The translations under genes were made by a program, and so were the position numbers. The notes beneath the pieces were generated by a model. The model worked only from the letters and a program-made list of their open reading frames with translations, had not been told where the DNA came from and did no database searches. A stretch of DNA of 64,000 bases from Polyangium sp. y55x31 (GTDB lineage Bacteria > Myxococcota_A > Polyangia > Polyangiales > Polyangiaceae): contig NZ_JARZHG010000005.1 of the NCBI RefSeq assembly GCF_029946505.1, positions 124,001 to 188,000 on the forward strand. The letters are read 5' to 3'. Positions 17,564 to 25,853 of the stretch are shown here, piece after piece; the first letter of the stretch is position 1, and each line of letters opens with the position of its first letter.

Positions 17564-18592
17564 ATGCAAGCGCGCCGCGCCTCGGCTCTGACGCTCCTCG
17601 GGCTCGTGCTCGCGGCGGGGTGGTTTTCGAGCGGCGCGTCGGGAGCGCCGGGCCAGCCGGTTCCGCTCGTGAGCGCGATTCCGAGGCCCGCGCCGCCGCC
17701 CGTGTCGTTGGAAGCGCCGCCCGCAGCAGCGGTGCCGCGCGCGACCGTCGCTTTCGTGGGCGACGTGTCGATGGCGGGCGGGGTCGCGGCGGTGATCAAA
17801 AAAGGCCAGGAGCCGGCCTTTCCTTTCGCGCATGTGGCCGAGCGGCTGCGGTCGTACGACCTTCTCGTGGGGAACCTCGAATGCGTGGTCACGTCGCAGG
17901 GGGAGCCCACGATCCCCGAGCCGCTCGTGGCGCCGCTTTCGGCGCCGCGCCTGCTCCTGGATGCGGGCTTCGATATGGTGTCGGTGGCAAACAACCACAC
18001 GCTCGACATGTCGGAGGCGGGGTATTTCGAGATGCTCGAGCGCCTCGATTCGGCGGGTTTGGGGAATTTCGGGACGACGCAGGCGAGCCCCGGGCGCGAG
18101 GCGTTCGTGGTGCGTGAGGTCGCCGGTGTGCGCATTGCGCTGATCGGCCACGTGGATCGAGGCGGGCCCCGGTCGCGGCAGGACGTGGAGCGGGCGCGGG
18201 AGCGCGCCGACGTGGTGATCGTGTTCGTGCATTGGGGGATCGAGTACGCGCCCCTGCCCACGAAGTATCAGCGCGAGGCGAGCCGCGCGCTCATCGACGC
18301 CGGGGCGGACGCGGTCATCGCGGCGCACGCGCACGTGGTGCAGCCGGCGGAGCGATATCGCGGGCGGCTCATCGCGCACGGGATCGGCAATTTCGTGTTT
18401 TCGGGGATGACGCGAGCAGGGAGCCACACGGGGACGCTGCTCGAGCTCGACGTGACCCGGGAAGGGATCACCGGGCATCGGTTTTTGCGGGTCGCGATCG
18501 ACGATCGGGGCGCGCCGCGTTTCGTGGGGGAGCCGAGCGAGGAGCCGCCGCTCGATCCGCCGGGCCCGAGGCCGCTACCGCCGATGGACTGA
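17564..18592 (+). CDS. CapA-family (poly-gamma-glutamate capsule type) metallophosphoesterase-like protein
   Basis: A 342-residue exported protein of the PGA_cap family (PF09587). After an N-terminal signal or anchor and a Pro-rich linker come the family blocks in order: TVAFVGDVSMAGG (about 62-74), LLVGNLECVVT, VSVANNHTLDM, FVHWGIEYAP, IAAHAHVVQPAE and IAHGIGNFVFSG. These are the metal-binding blocks of a calcineurin-like fold. CapA of Bacillus takes part in poly-gamma-glutamate export, but in Gram-negative soil bacteria single CapA genes without capB/capC, as here, have no proven substrate. The C-terminus is Pro-rich (PPLDPPGPRPLPP). It ends only eight bases from the stop codon of the convergent MYXO-CTERM-like gene. 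Confidence 0.85.
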   Translation: MQARRASALTLLGLVLAAGWFSSGASGAPGQPVPLVSAIPRPAPPPVSLEAPPAAAVPRATVAFVGDVSMAGGVAAVIKKGQEPAFPFAHVAERLRSYDLLVGNLECVVTSQGEPTIPEPLVAPLSAPRLLLDAGFDMVSVANNHTLDMSEAGYFEMLERLDSAGLGNFGTTQASPGREAFVVREVAGVRIALIGHVDRGGPRSRQDVERARERADVVIVFVHWGIEYAPLPTKYQREASRALIDAGADAVIAAHAHVVQPAERYRGRLIAHGIGNFVFSGMTRAGSHTGTLLELDVTREGITGHRFLRVAIDDRGAPRFVGEPSEEPPLDPPGPRPLPPMD

Positions 18593-18600
18593 AAGAAGAT

Positions 18601-19632
18601 TCATTTGCGTCGCCGCAGACGCGCGGCGACGGCGGCAATGCCGAGGATTGGCAAGAAAAACGATCGTTCGTCCGCGTTTCCGGGGGCGCCGAGCGTACAC
18701 GCGCCGCTGGGAGGCTTGGCCGGCGTCATTTCGCCGCCCTCACCGCCCTCGCCGCCCTCACCCCAGCCTCCTCCCGCGCCGCCGGCGCCCGACGACGAGG
18801 AGCTCGTGCCGCCGGGGACGACCGGTTGCGGGTCGTCCACGAGATAAAGCGCGCCACGAAGGAAAAGCACGGGGCGCGGGCGGAGCGGCGTTCCCTCGAC
18901 GAGGGCATACACCTCGGCCGCGGGGCGTACGGACGCCTTGCCGAGGTCGAAGCGCCAGGTCGCCGCGGCGCCCGGCGAGACGAGCCGGCGCACGCCGCCG
19001 TCGACGAGCCAGGTTTGTCCGGTGCCGTCGTCGGCCTGGACGAGCTCGGGTTTGTCCGGGATATCAGGGCCGTCCGGGAGGAGGTCGGCGTCCGCCGCGG
19101 GCAGGGGCAAGAGGTCCCAGAACGACGAGAATCGCCAGGCGTCGTACGTGGGAGCGCCGACGACCTTCCGCCGCACGCCCGATTGCGCGGCGGGCGGGCA
19201 CTGGAGCGTGCGTGGGCTGTTGCCGAGCACCGGATTGCCCTCGCCGCCCGTGTCGATGCCATAGGCGTAGACGTCGCGGGCATTGCCATCGTGAAAGGCG
19301 AGCGGGGAGGGGGCGAAAAAGCCGTGCTCGCACGAGCCGATCGCCGCGCAGAGATCGTCGCGGTGGACGTTCGCGCGGACGGCGATGGCAGGCGCGCCGG
19401 GCGTGCCCGCGGGGACGCCGTAATAGACGTGGACGTCGATCGGCTGGTTCGGGACGTCGGGATCCTGGGCCCAGCCGGCGATGGCGTCGCATCCGGCGTT
19501 ATCGAGATATCCCGTGGGCTGGACGGCGAACGCCGACCGCGGGACGAGGAGCGAGCACGCGAGGAGCGACGCCGCGGCGCCGAGGGTTTGGAAAGACGAA
19601 AGGGGATGGGAACGCAATGGCACGCGCCTCAC
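18601..19632 (-). CDS. Exported protein with MYXO-CTERM-like tail
   Basis: A 343-residue secreted protein, last gene of a coupled three-gene operon. The start is GTG at 19632, whose TGA overlap with the DUF1552 stop (GTGA) fixes it. A signal peptide ends near SAFA. The mature part opens with VQPTGYLDNAGCDAIAGWAQ, followed by DPDVPNQPIDVHVYYGVP, a pattern repeated in many myxobacterial surface proteins. At the C-terminus a Ser/Gly-rich stretch leads to ACTLG, a hydrophobic helix (FFLPILGIAAVAARL) and RRRK, the tripartite plan of MYXO-CTERM-type surface-sorting tails. The function of the central region is unknown. Being coupled to the DUF1592/DUF1552 pair, it is probably produced with those exported proteins. 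Confidence 0.72.
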   Translation of the reverse strand: MRRVPLRSHPLSSFQTLGAAASLLACSLLVPRSAFAVQPTGYLDNAGCDAIAGWAQDPDVPNQPIDVHVYYGVPAGTPGAPAIAVRANVHRDDLCAAIGSCEHGFFAPSPLAFHDGNARDVYAYGIDTGGEGNPVLGNSPRTLQCPPAAQSGVRRKVVGAPTYDAWRFSSFWDLLPLPAADADLLPDGPDIPDKPELVQADDGTGQTWLVDGGVRRLVSPGAAATWRFDLGKASVRPAAEVYALVEGTPLRPRPVLFLRGALYLVDDPQPVVPGGTSSSSSGAGGAGGGWGEGGEGGEGGEMTPAKPPSGACTLGAPGNADERSFFLPILGIAAVAARLRRRK

Positions 19633-20984
19633 ACGAGGATGTCGCCGAAAGCTTCGGATGTTTGGCCGCCGTTCCAGCCGAAGCTCGGCGTCTCCAGGCC
19701 GACGCCGCGCAGCATGGTGACGTGAGCCTTGCTGTAATTGCCGCCGGGGTCGCGGACGTGGACGTTGCGGCGGATCTTGCCATTCGCGCCGCCCGCGAGG
19801 ACGCAGGGCATCTCGGCGACGCTGTGCTGATATCCTTCGCCGTACTCGGAGAGGCCAAAGACGAGCGCGCGATCGAGCAGCGTGCCGCCCGTCGGCTCGA
19901 CGACGGCCTGGAGCCGACCGAGGAACGCCGCGAAGGCCTGCATTTGATACAGGATACCCGCGCGGGCGTGCTCCCACGCGCCCTCGTGGACGGTGGCGTG
20001 GAAATCGTTGGGCACGCCGAGGTTCGAGAAGACGTGCGTCGTCGCGGGGGAGCTCAGCATGAACGAGAAGACACGCGTCATGTTGCAGGCGAGCGCCGAG
20101 GCGAGGAGCGAGCCCATGATCTCGGTCTTCGCGATGAGGTCCCCGTTCGGCGCGGGTTTGCCCGGGGGCGCGCAAGCCTCGCCCGAAAAGTCGAGGCGGT
20201 TCTTGACGGCGTTGAGGTGATCGAGGTGCGCCTCGATGCGTTGCTTGTCGGCCGCGCCGACGCGGCTGGACAGGCTCTTCGCGTCCTCCATGACCGCGTC
20301 GAGCAGGAGCGCGCGGCGCTTCAATCCGGCCGTGTCCGCCGCCACGCCGAACAGGAGATCGTAGAGCTGGCCTGGATCGAGGATCGGCGGGTTCAGGTCG
20401 TCGGGGCCATTGTACGAGATCGCGTTCCAGTGGCCGTAATCATGGAAGCGCGCGGTGCTCGCGCCGAGGATGAGGGAGCGGAAGCGGGGGCTCTCCGGGC
20501 CGTAGAAGTCCTTGTGCTTCGCGACGTACTGGTCGAGCGTGGGGCGGAGCGCGGTGAGCGTGTGCGAGGGGTGATCGAATCCCTCGGGACGAATGCGATC
20601 GCCGGTCATCGAGACCATGAAGCCACGCATATGGCCATCGCTCTGGCCCGGTGGGCTATCCGGCACTTCGGTGTGCGGGGTCAAACCCGTGATGACGCTC
20701 GGCTGGTACGGCGCGAGCGGCGCGAGCAGCTCGCTCGGCGTGTAATCCTTGCCGGTCGTGGAGGGTGTCCAGACATCGGGGTGGCCGGCCTGGGGCGCGC
20801 CGTGGCCGTCGTGCCAGGGCAAACCGCCGCCCCAGAAGAAGATGCCGAAGATCGGGTCGGTGGACGCGGCTTCTGCGCCGCGCGAGCCGAGCATCGCTTC
20901 GAGCGTGGGCAAGGCGAGGGCGACGGCCGTGCCGCCCACGGCGCCCCGGAGAAAGGTTCGTCGGGAAAGGGGCGTGGTCTTCAC
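19629..20984 (-). CDS. Tat-exported DUF1552 protein
   Basis: A 451-residue member of DUF1552 (PF07586), found mainly in planctomycetes and myxobacteria next to DUF1592-family proteins. The N-terminus is a textbook twin-arginine signal, LSRRTFLRG at residue 6, with hydrophobic GAVGGTAVALALPTLEAML. Landmarks: FGIFFWGGGLPWHDGH, YQPSVITGLTPHTEVPDSPP, and late ATTHVFSNLGVPNDFHATVH and SEYGEGYQHS, where conserved His/Asp residues suggest metal binding related to the sulphatase/alkaline phosphatase-like DUF1501 group. No activity is established. GTG at 20984 follows AGGAGA and overlaps the upstream stop as GTGA, so it is coupled to the DUF1592 gene. Confidence 0.85.
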   Translation of the reverse strand: MKTTPLSRRTFLRGAVGGTAVALALPTLEAMLGSRGAEAASTDPIFGIFFWGGGLPWHDGHGAPQAGHPDVWTPSTTGKDYTPSELLAPLAPYQPSVITGLTPHTEVPDSPPGQSDGHMRGFMVSMTGDRIRPEGFDHPSHTLTALRPTLDQYVAKHKDFYGPESPRFRSLILGASTARFHDYGHWNAISYNGPDDLNPPILDPGQLYDLLFGVAADTAGLKRRALLLDAVMEDAKSLSSRVGAADKQRIEAHLDHLNAVKNRLDFSGEACAPPGKPAPNGDLIAKTEIMGSLLASALACNMTRVFSFMLSSPATTHVFSNLGVPNDFHATVHEGAWEHARAGILYQMQAFAAFLGRLQAVVEPTGGTLLDRALVFGLSEYGEGYQHSVAEMPCVLAGGANGKIRRNVHVRDPGGNYSKAHVTMLRGVGLETPSFGWNGGQTSEAFGDILV

Positions 20985-22648
20985 GGGCTCTCCTCTTCGC
21001 CGATGTAACGGAACGCGTCGTGTGTGACGAGCTCGATCAGGAGGGTGCGGAAATCGAAGGAGGCGCCGGCGAAGCGCGAGGCGAGGTCTTCGAGCGCGAG
21101 GCGCTCGCCCTTCGTCTCGATGCGGCCCTGCGCGTGACGATAAAGCTGCTGGACCATGCAACGGCCGACACGAGGCTCGGTCTCGAGGACGGTGGCGAGC
21201 TCGCGCGCGTCCGCGAGGGGTTTGCCGTCGAGGTCGCCGGAGGAGTCGATCGGCAGGTTGTTTTCGAAGACGGTGCGGTAATACCCCGACGAGTCGAAAT
21301 GCTCGAAGAGGAAGCCGGGCGGGTCCATGAAGGTGTGGCACGCGGCGCAGGCAGGGTTCGTGCGGTGCGCCTCCATTTGCTCGCGGACCGTTTGGGGCTC
21401 GCCCATCGGCGGGTCGAGGGTCGTGTCGACGCCCGGGGGCGGGGCCGGGACTTCGAGGCAAAAGACACGCTCGCGGACGTATTTGCCACGTGCCGTGGGC
21501 GAGGTGCGGGTCTCGTGGGCATTCATGGTGAGGAACGCGCCGAGCGTGAGGATGCCCGCGCGCGGGCCGTCCGCGGGCAGCTCCACCGGGACGAACGTGT
21601 CCACCGTGGCGCCGGGCGCCTCGATGCCGTACAGCGCCGCGAGGTCCGCATTCACGAACGTCTTGCGGGTGCTGAAGATGCTGCGCGCGTCGCCGCGGCT
21701 CTCGAAGACGACGTCCTCGACGAGGAGCTCGACCTCGCGGCGCATGGCCTCGGTCATGGTGGGCGTGAAGTACGGATACGCGGCCGGGTCGCGCTGGATG
21801 CCGTCGAGGCGGCCGAGGTCGAGGTATTGCCGGAAGAACGCCTGCATGGCCGAGCGCGCGCGCGGGTCGTCGAGCAGGCGCTCGGCGGCGGCGGCGATGC
21901 CCGCGGGTTTGTCGAGGTCGCCTTTTTCGGCGGCGTCGAGGAGCGCGTCGTCCGGGCCCTGGTTCCAGAGGAGGAACGAGAGGCGCGTGGCCATTTCGTA
22001 CCCCGTGAGCTTGCGCCGTCCGGGGGCCGCGTCGTCGGAGACGCCGACCTCGACACGATAAAGGAAATGCGGGGACTGGAGCAGGCCCGAGACGGCGAGG
22101 CGCAGGCCCTCCCACGCGCTCGAATCCGCGAGCGTCTGCGAGACGGAGACCCAGCGAGAGACTTCTTCGTCGGTGAGCGGGCGCCGGAAGACACGGCGGC
22201 CGAAGCGACGCAGGAAGCCCTCGACGCAGGCGTCGCCGGGCGCGGCGGGCTCGCAGCCGACGAAGGCCGCGCGCCGGGCCGGATCGGCGAACGCGTGACG
22301 CGTGATGGCGTCGGCGGACTCCTCGTACTGCTGGACGCCGAACTCGGAGAGCGTCGTGCTGGAGGCGCCGATGTTGTAGAAGAGGAACGGCTTCGTGTCG
22401 TCCTCGAGCGGCGCCGCGGGCATGCTCGCGCCGAAGAGCTCGACGAGCGTATTGCGGTACTGCGCGGCCGTGAGGCGGGGGAGCGCGGGCGCGGCGAGGA
22501 CGAGCGACTCAAGCTCGGTCTTGTCCTCGTCCGCGTCGCCGATGACGCCGACGCATGCGGTGAGCGAAGCGCCGAAGACGGCGATTGCGGCGGAAAACCC
22601 GAGCCACCGCGCTCGGGATCGCCCAGGATGCGGACGTCTGTGGACCAT
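20981..22648 (-). CDS. DUF1592/DUF1588/DUF1595-type lipoprotein with a heme-c-like motif
   Basis: A 555-residue lipoprotein (lipobox SLTAC). Domain order matches the planctomycete-type architecture: LTAAQYRNTLVELFG (DUF1587/1595-like start), FGRRVFRRPLTDEEVSRWVS (DUF1595), a long DUF1592 helical part (LSGLLQSPHFLYRVE-like segment, LTGYEMATRLSFLLW), TRTSPTARGKYVRERVFC (DUF1588), and a C-terminal DUF1585 part. NPACAACHTFMDPPGF provides one CxxCH, a c-type heme site as in related cytochromes. The function is unknown; an electron-transfer or surface-polymer role has been proposed for the family. It heads the operon with DUF1552 and MYXO-CTERM-like genes through GTGA overlaps. The 158-base gap to the divergent radical SAM gene must carry its promoter. 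Confidence 0.85.
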   Translation of the reverse strand: MVHRRPHPGRSRARWLGFSAAIAVFGASLTACVGVIGDADEDKTELESLVLAAPALPRLTAAQYRNTLVELFGASMPAAPLEDDTKPFLFYNIGASSTTLSEFGVQQYEESADAITRHAFADPARRAAFVGCEPAAPGDACVEGFLRRFGRRVFRRPLTDEEVSRWVSVSQTLADSSAWEGLRLAVSGLLQSPHFLYRVEVGVSDDAAPGRRKLTGYEMATRLSFLLWNQGPDDALLDAAEKGDLDKPAGIAAAAERLLDDPRARSAMQAFFRQYLDLGRLDGIQRDPAAYPYFTPTMTEAMRREVELLVEDVVFESRGDARSIFSTRKTFVNADLAALYGIEAPGATVDTFVPVELPADGPRAGILTLGAFLTMNAHETRTSPTARGKYVRERVFCLEVPAPPPGVDTTLDPPMGEPQTVREQMEAHRTNPACAACHTFMDPPGFLFEHFDSSGYYRTVFENNLPIDSSGDLDGKPLADARELATVLETEPRVGRCMVQQLYRHAQGRIETKGERLALEDLASRFAGASFDFRTLLIELVTHDAFRYIGEEESP

Positions 22649-22806
22649 GGCCTTCCGCGAAGGCTACAGCGGAGCCGACGGGCAGGGAAGAGACAAGGAA
22701 GGGGCGCTCTCCAGGGTGTCCCGGGGCGCGGGGACGCTCGGGGTGAAGAAGTTCCGCGAGGCCGGAGGGGCCTGCCCCGCGGCGCGGATTCGCGTATGGT
22801 GGCCGC

Positions 22807-24516
22807 GTGGTTTCCATTCCCGTGACGTTCTTCTACCGGCCGGAGCGGCCCGCGGCGTTCGTCTCGCTCTGCGGGGAATGGTCGGCGTTTCGACCGACGC
22901 CCATGGCGCGGCGCGAGGACGGGTCGTTCGAGGCGACGATCGAGGCGGCGATCGGCGTCCACGAGTACAAGCTTCACGTCGAGGACGCGCGCTGGGAGCT
23001 CGATCCGGACAATCCGCGGACGCGGGCGCGGGGGGGCTTCCGGAACAACGTGCTCGTCGTGGGCGGCGCGGAGGAGCCGATCCTGCACGCGCCGGTGAGC
23101 CCGTTCGTGGCCGTGGAGGAGGACGGGCGACTTTGCATTCGCGCGGCGTTGCGGCGGGGGTACGGAAAAGGGCTCGTCGTGCGGTGGGACGAGGGCGCGG
23201 GGGCGCGCGAGGAGGTGATGCAGGTCGCGGCGGAGGAGGACGAGCACGTGGTGTTCGAGGCGCGGCTGCCGGCGTCGGCGCGGCGCGTGGCGTACGTGTT
23301 TCGACTGGAATCGGGGCGGCTCGTCGGGCGCGCGGGCGGGGCGGGGCAATGGTTTTCGATTCCGCGGCCGGAGGCGCCGAGAGGCGCGGGGCGGGGCGAG
23401 GGCGCGGCGAGCATTTCGATCGAGGGGCGTGCGGGGCCGGACGCGTCGGGCGAAGCGTTTCGCACGGGGAGCTCGAGCGCGCCGTTGCCCGTGCGGCTTT
23501 ACGTCACGGTGACCGAGCGGTGCAACCTGCGTTGCGCCCATTGCATCACGGGCGCGCCCGAGAAGACGCGGAGCGGGAGCGCACGGACGATGCAGCCATG
23601 GCTGCTCGATGCAATGCGGGAGCCGTTCGCCGCGGCCGATTACGTGGGCTTCGTGCACGGCGGCGAGGCGATCGTGGCGCCGATCTTCCCGGAGGTGCTC
23701 GCGGCGATCCAGAGAGCGCGTGCCGGTCGTCCGGGCCGCACGGACGTGCACTTGTTGTCGAATGGGATGATGCTCGACGAGGCGCGGTTCGATGCGCTCT
23801 GTGATCTCGGGCTGACGAGCCTGTCGATCTCGCTCGACGGCGCGACGGCGGCGACGAACGACGGGCTCCGGATCGGCGGGCGGTTCGCGACGATCGTGAA
23901 GAACATCGAGGGCATGTTGCGGCGTCGCGCGGCGCGCGGGGTCGACGTGCGGATCGGGATCTCGGCGGTCGTGACCGCTTCGAATGTCGGCGAATTGCCC
24001 GCGCTCGGGAGGCTTTCGGCTTCGCTCGGGGTCGATTGGTTGAAGGTCGAGGAGGTTTTTCCGTGCACGCCGCGGGCAGAGGTCGAGTGGATCGAGCCGC
24101 GGGGCGAGCAGGTGTCACGCGCCGTCCGTGCGCTCGGGGCGATTCTCGCGCCCGCGAACGTCGTGCTCGTGGATCACCTCGATCCCCGCGGCGATTGCCC
24201 CTGCGTCGCCGGCGACGATCCCGCGTTGGGTCGTTTTCGCGCGGCCGACGATTTTGCCAATCGCACACGGTTTTTGACGTGTCGCATGGAATGGGAGCAG
24301 GCGTGCATCGACCCGGACGGCACCGTGCATCCCGTTGCGTACGAGGCGCCCGCGATCGGCTCGCTCGCGTCTTCGCCCTTCGTTTCGCTCTGGAACGGAG
24401 AGGTGATGCAGAACCTGCGTCGTGCAGCGCTCTCCAGGACCCCGGCGTCGATTCGATGCGCCTGCCCCGAGGTGGCTTGCGCCCGGGCGGCGCGGCGTGC
24501 CACGATCGCCCCATGA
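22807..24516 (+). CDS. Radical SAM protein with glycogen-binding-like N-terminal domain
   Basis: A 569-residue fusion. Residues 1 to about 95 look like an AMPK/isoamylase-type glycogen-binding (CBM48-like) domain: VTFFYRPERPAAFVSLCGEW, then FEATIEAAIGVHEYKLHVED, then WELDPDNPRTRARGGFRNNV. A second beta region (about 105-190) may repeat the fold. After a Gly/Ala linker comes the radical SAM core with C239xxxC243xxC246 (ERCNLRCAHC), GFVHGGEA as the SAM-binding Gly motif, and LTSLSISLDGATAATND. The C-terminus (CRMEWEQACIDPDGTVHPVA, then CACPEVACARA) is a SPASM-like Cys cluster for auxiliary Fe-S centres, typical of peptide-modifying enzymes. The start is GTG at 22807. The stop overlaps the CAP gene start as ATGA. 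Confidence 0.8.
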   Translation: MVSIPVTFFYRPERPAAFVSLCGEWSAFRPTPMARREDGSFEATIEAAIGVHEYKLHVEDARWELDPDNPRTRARGGFRNNVLVVGGAEEPILHAPVSPFVAVEEDGRLCIRAALRRGYGKGLVVRWDEGAGAREEVMQVAAEEDEHVVFEARLPASARRVAYVFRLESGRLVGRAGGAGQWFSIPRPEAPRGAGRGEGAASISIEGRAGPDASGEAFRTGSSSAPLPVRLYVTVTERCNLRCAHCITGAPEKTRSGSARTMQPWLLDAMREPFAAADYVGFVHGGEAIVAPIFPEVLAAIQRARAGRPGRTDVHLLSNGMMLDEARFDALCDLGLTSLSISLDGATAATNDGLRIGGRFATIVKNIEGMLRRRAARGVDVRIGISAVVTASNVGELPALGRLSASLGVDWLKVEEVFPCTPRAEVEWIEPRGEQVSRAVRALGAILAPANVVLVDHLDPRGDCPCVAGDDPALGRFRAADDFANRTRFLTCRMEWEQACIDPDGTVHPVAYEAPAIGSLASSPFVSLWNGEVMQNLRRAALSRTPASIRCACPEVACARAARRATIAP

Positions 24517-25067
24517 AGCGCTTTTCACCTTTCTATGGGCTCGTCTTCGTTTCTTTCCTCGTGGCGGCCGCGGGCTGCTCCGACGACGAAGGATCCGGCG
24601 ACAGCGGCGGCGGGAGTACGAATGCCGGCGAGCCGGCCTCGATGCAAGGCATCACCGAGGCCCACAACGCGGCGCGCGCGTCCGTCGATCCGCCGGCCCC
24701 CGAGCCGCTCCCGCCCCTCGTCTGGTCGCCCGAGATCGCCGCCGTCGCGCAGGCGTACGCGGAGAAATGCGTCTGGGAGCACAGCTCGAACGACTACGGC
24801 GAGAACCTGTACGCGAGCTCCAATGGATCGACCGCGGAGCAGGTCGTCTCGAACTGGGTGTCCGAGAAGGCCGATTATATCTATTCATCGAACGAGTGTT
24901 CGGCCGTGTGCGGCCATTACACCCAGGTGGTCTGGGCGAACACGACGAAGCTCGGCTGCGGCATCGCGAAATGCAGCTCGGGCTCGCCGTTCGGCGGGGG
25001 AGACTGGGAGTTCTGGGTCTGCAACTACGATCCGCCCGGGAATTTCATCGGGCAGAAGCCGTACTGA
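24513..25067 (+). CDS. CAP/SCP-domain lipoprotein
   Basis: A 184-residue lipoprotein: signal peptide to lipobox AAAGC (Cys about 22), acidic Gly/Ser linker, then a CAP (SCP/PR-1/Tpx) domain. Family motifs are ITEAHNAARASVDPP (the first His), LVWSPEIAAVAQAYAEKCVW, YGENLYASS (Glu), CGHYTQVVWANTTKLGCGI (HYTQxVW with second His) and FWVCNYDPPGNFIGQKPY. Six Cys pair as in eukaryotic CAP proteins. The domain binds lipids or divalent metal, or acts in surface adhesion; no single activity is settled. ATG at 24513 overlaps the radical SAM stop codon, so the two are translationally coupled. It abuts the CBS gene stop-to-stop with no spacing. Confidence 0.88.
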   Translation: MKRFSPFYGLVFVSFLVAAAGCSDDEGSGDSGGGSTNAGEPASMQGITEAHNAARASVDPPAPEPLPPLVWSPEIAAVAQAYAEKCVWEHSSNDYGENLYASSNGSTAEQVVSNWVSEKADYIYSSNECSAVCGHYTQVVWANTTKLGCGIAKCSSGSPFGGGDWEFWVCNYDPPGNFIGQKPY

Positions 25068-25853
25068 TCAGGTCGCGGCGAGGACGCGGGCGAAATCGAG
25101 GCCCGTGATCACGCCGACGAGGTCGCCGTTCTCCAGCACGAGCACGCGGCGCGCGCGCGATTCGAAGGCGTGCGCCGCCGCGCGGTAGAGCGGCGTCTTC
25201 ACGTGCTGCGTGAGGATGCCGTAGTTCATCACGTCCTCGATCTTCGTCGAGGGATCGAGGCTACGCGCCGCGAGCGCCTCGACCTGCGTGAAGACACCAA
25301 CCGGGTGGCGATACTCGTCGAGGATCACGATGCCCGTCACGTGCGCGCGATCGAGCCGCGAGGTCGCCTCGGCGATCGTGGCCGTGAGGGCGAGCGAGAT
25401 GACGGACTTCGTCATCACGTCGCCGATGGCCCCTTCGAGGCGGAGCGCGCGCACGGAGGAGAGCACCTCCTCGATGCTGAAGACGCCGACGAGCTTGCCT
25501 TCCTGCTCGACGTACACGCGATGCACGTGCTCGTCGGCCATGAGCCGCGCCGCCGCCGTCACGGGCGCGTTCGGCGAGACCGTGATGACGCCCTTGTGCA
25601 TGTGATCGGTGACGGGCTCGGTGGGCAGATCGATAGGCTGGATGCCCGCCAGCGAGGCCGGTTGCAGGCGGCCGATGCGCAGGAGGTCCGTGAGCGAGAC
25701 GACGCCGAGCGCCTTGCCCGTCGCGTCGACGACGGGCGCCGACGAGATGCGTCGCGACGCGAGCAGCAGGTAAGCCTCATCCACGAGGGTGTCGGGAGAA
25801 ACCGACAGCACGGGGGATTTCATCAACGTCGAGACGAGGAGGGGCGTTGTCAT
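25068..25853 (-). CDS. Protein of four CBS domains
   Basis: A 261-residue cytosolic protein made of two Bateman modules. CBS1: MKSPVLSVSPDTLVDEAYLL; CBS2: MHKGVITVSPNAPVTAAARL; CBS3: MTKSVISLALTATIAEATSR; CBS4: MNYGILTQHVKTPLYRAAAH. Each is followed by a strand plus GV(V/F/I) and a short helix (LGVVSLTDLL, VGVFSIEEVL, VGVFTQVEAL, VGVITGLDFA). CBS pairs usually sense AMP, ATP, SAM or c-di-AMP and regulate a partner enzyme or transporter. There is no attached catalytic domain, so the partner is unknown. ATG at 25853 directly begins the first repeat; the longer in-frame leader up to 25991 lacks a coding signature. Confidence 0.88.
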   Translation of the reverse strand: MTTPLLVSTLMKSPVLSVSPDTLVDEAYLLLASRRISSAPVVDATGKALGVVSLTDLLRIGRLQPASLAGIQPIDLPTEPVTDHMHKGVITVSPNAPVTAAARLMADEHVHRVYVEQEGKLVGVFSIEEVLSSVRALRLEGAIGDVMTKSVISLALTATIAEATSRLDRAHVTGIVILDEYRHPVGVFTQVEALAARSLDPSTKIEDVMNYGILTQHVKTPLYRAAAHAFESRARRVLVLENGDLVGVITGLDFARVLAAT

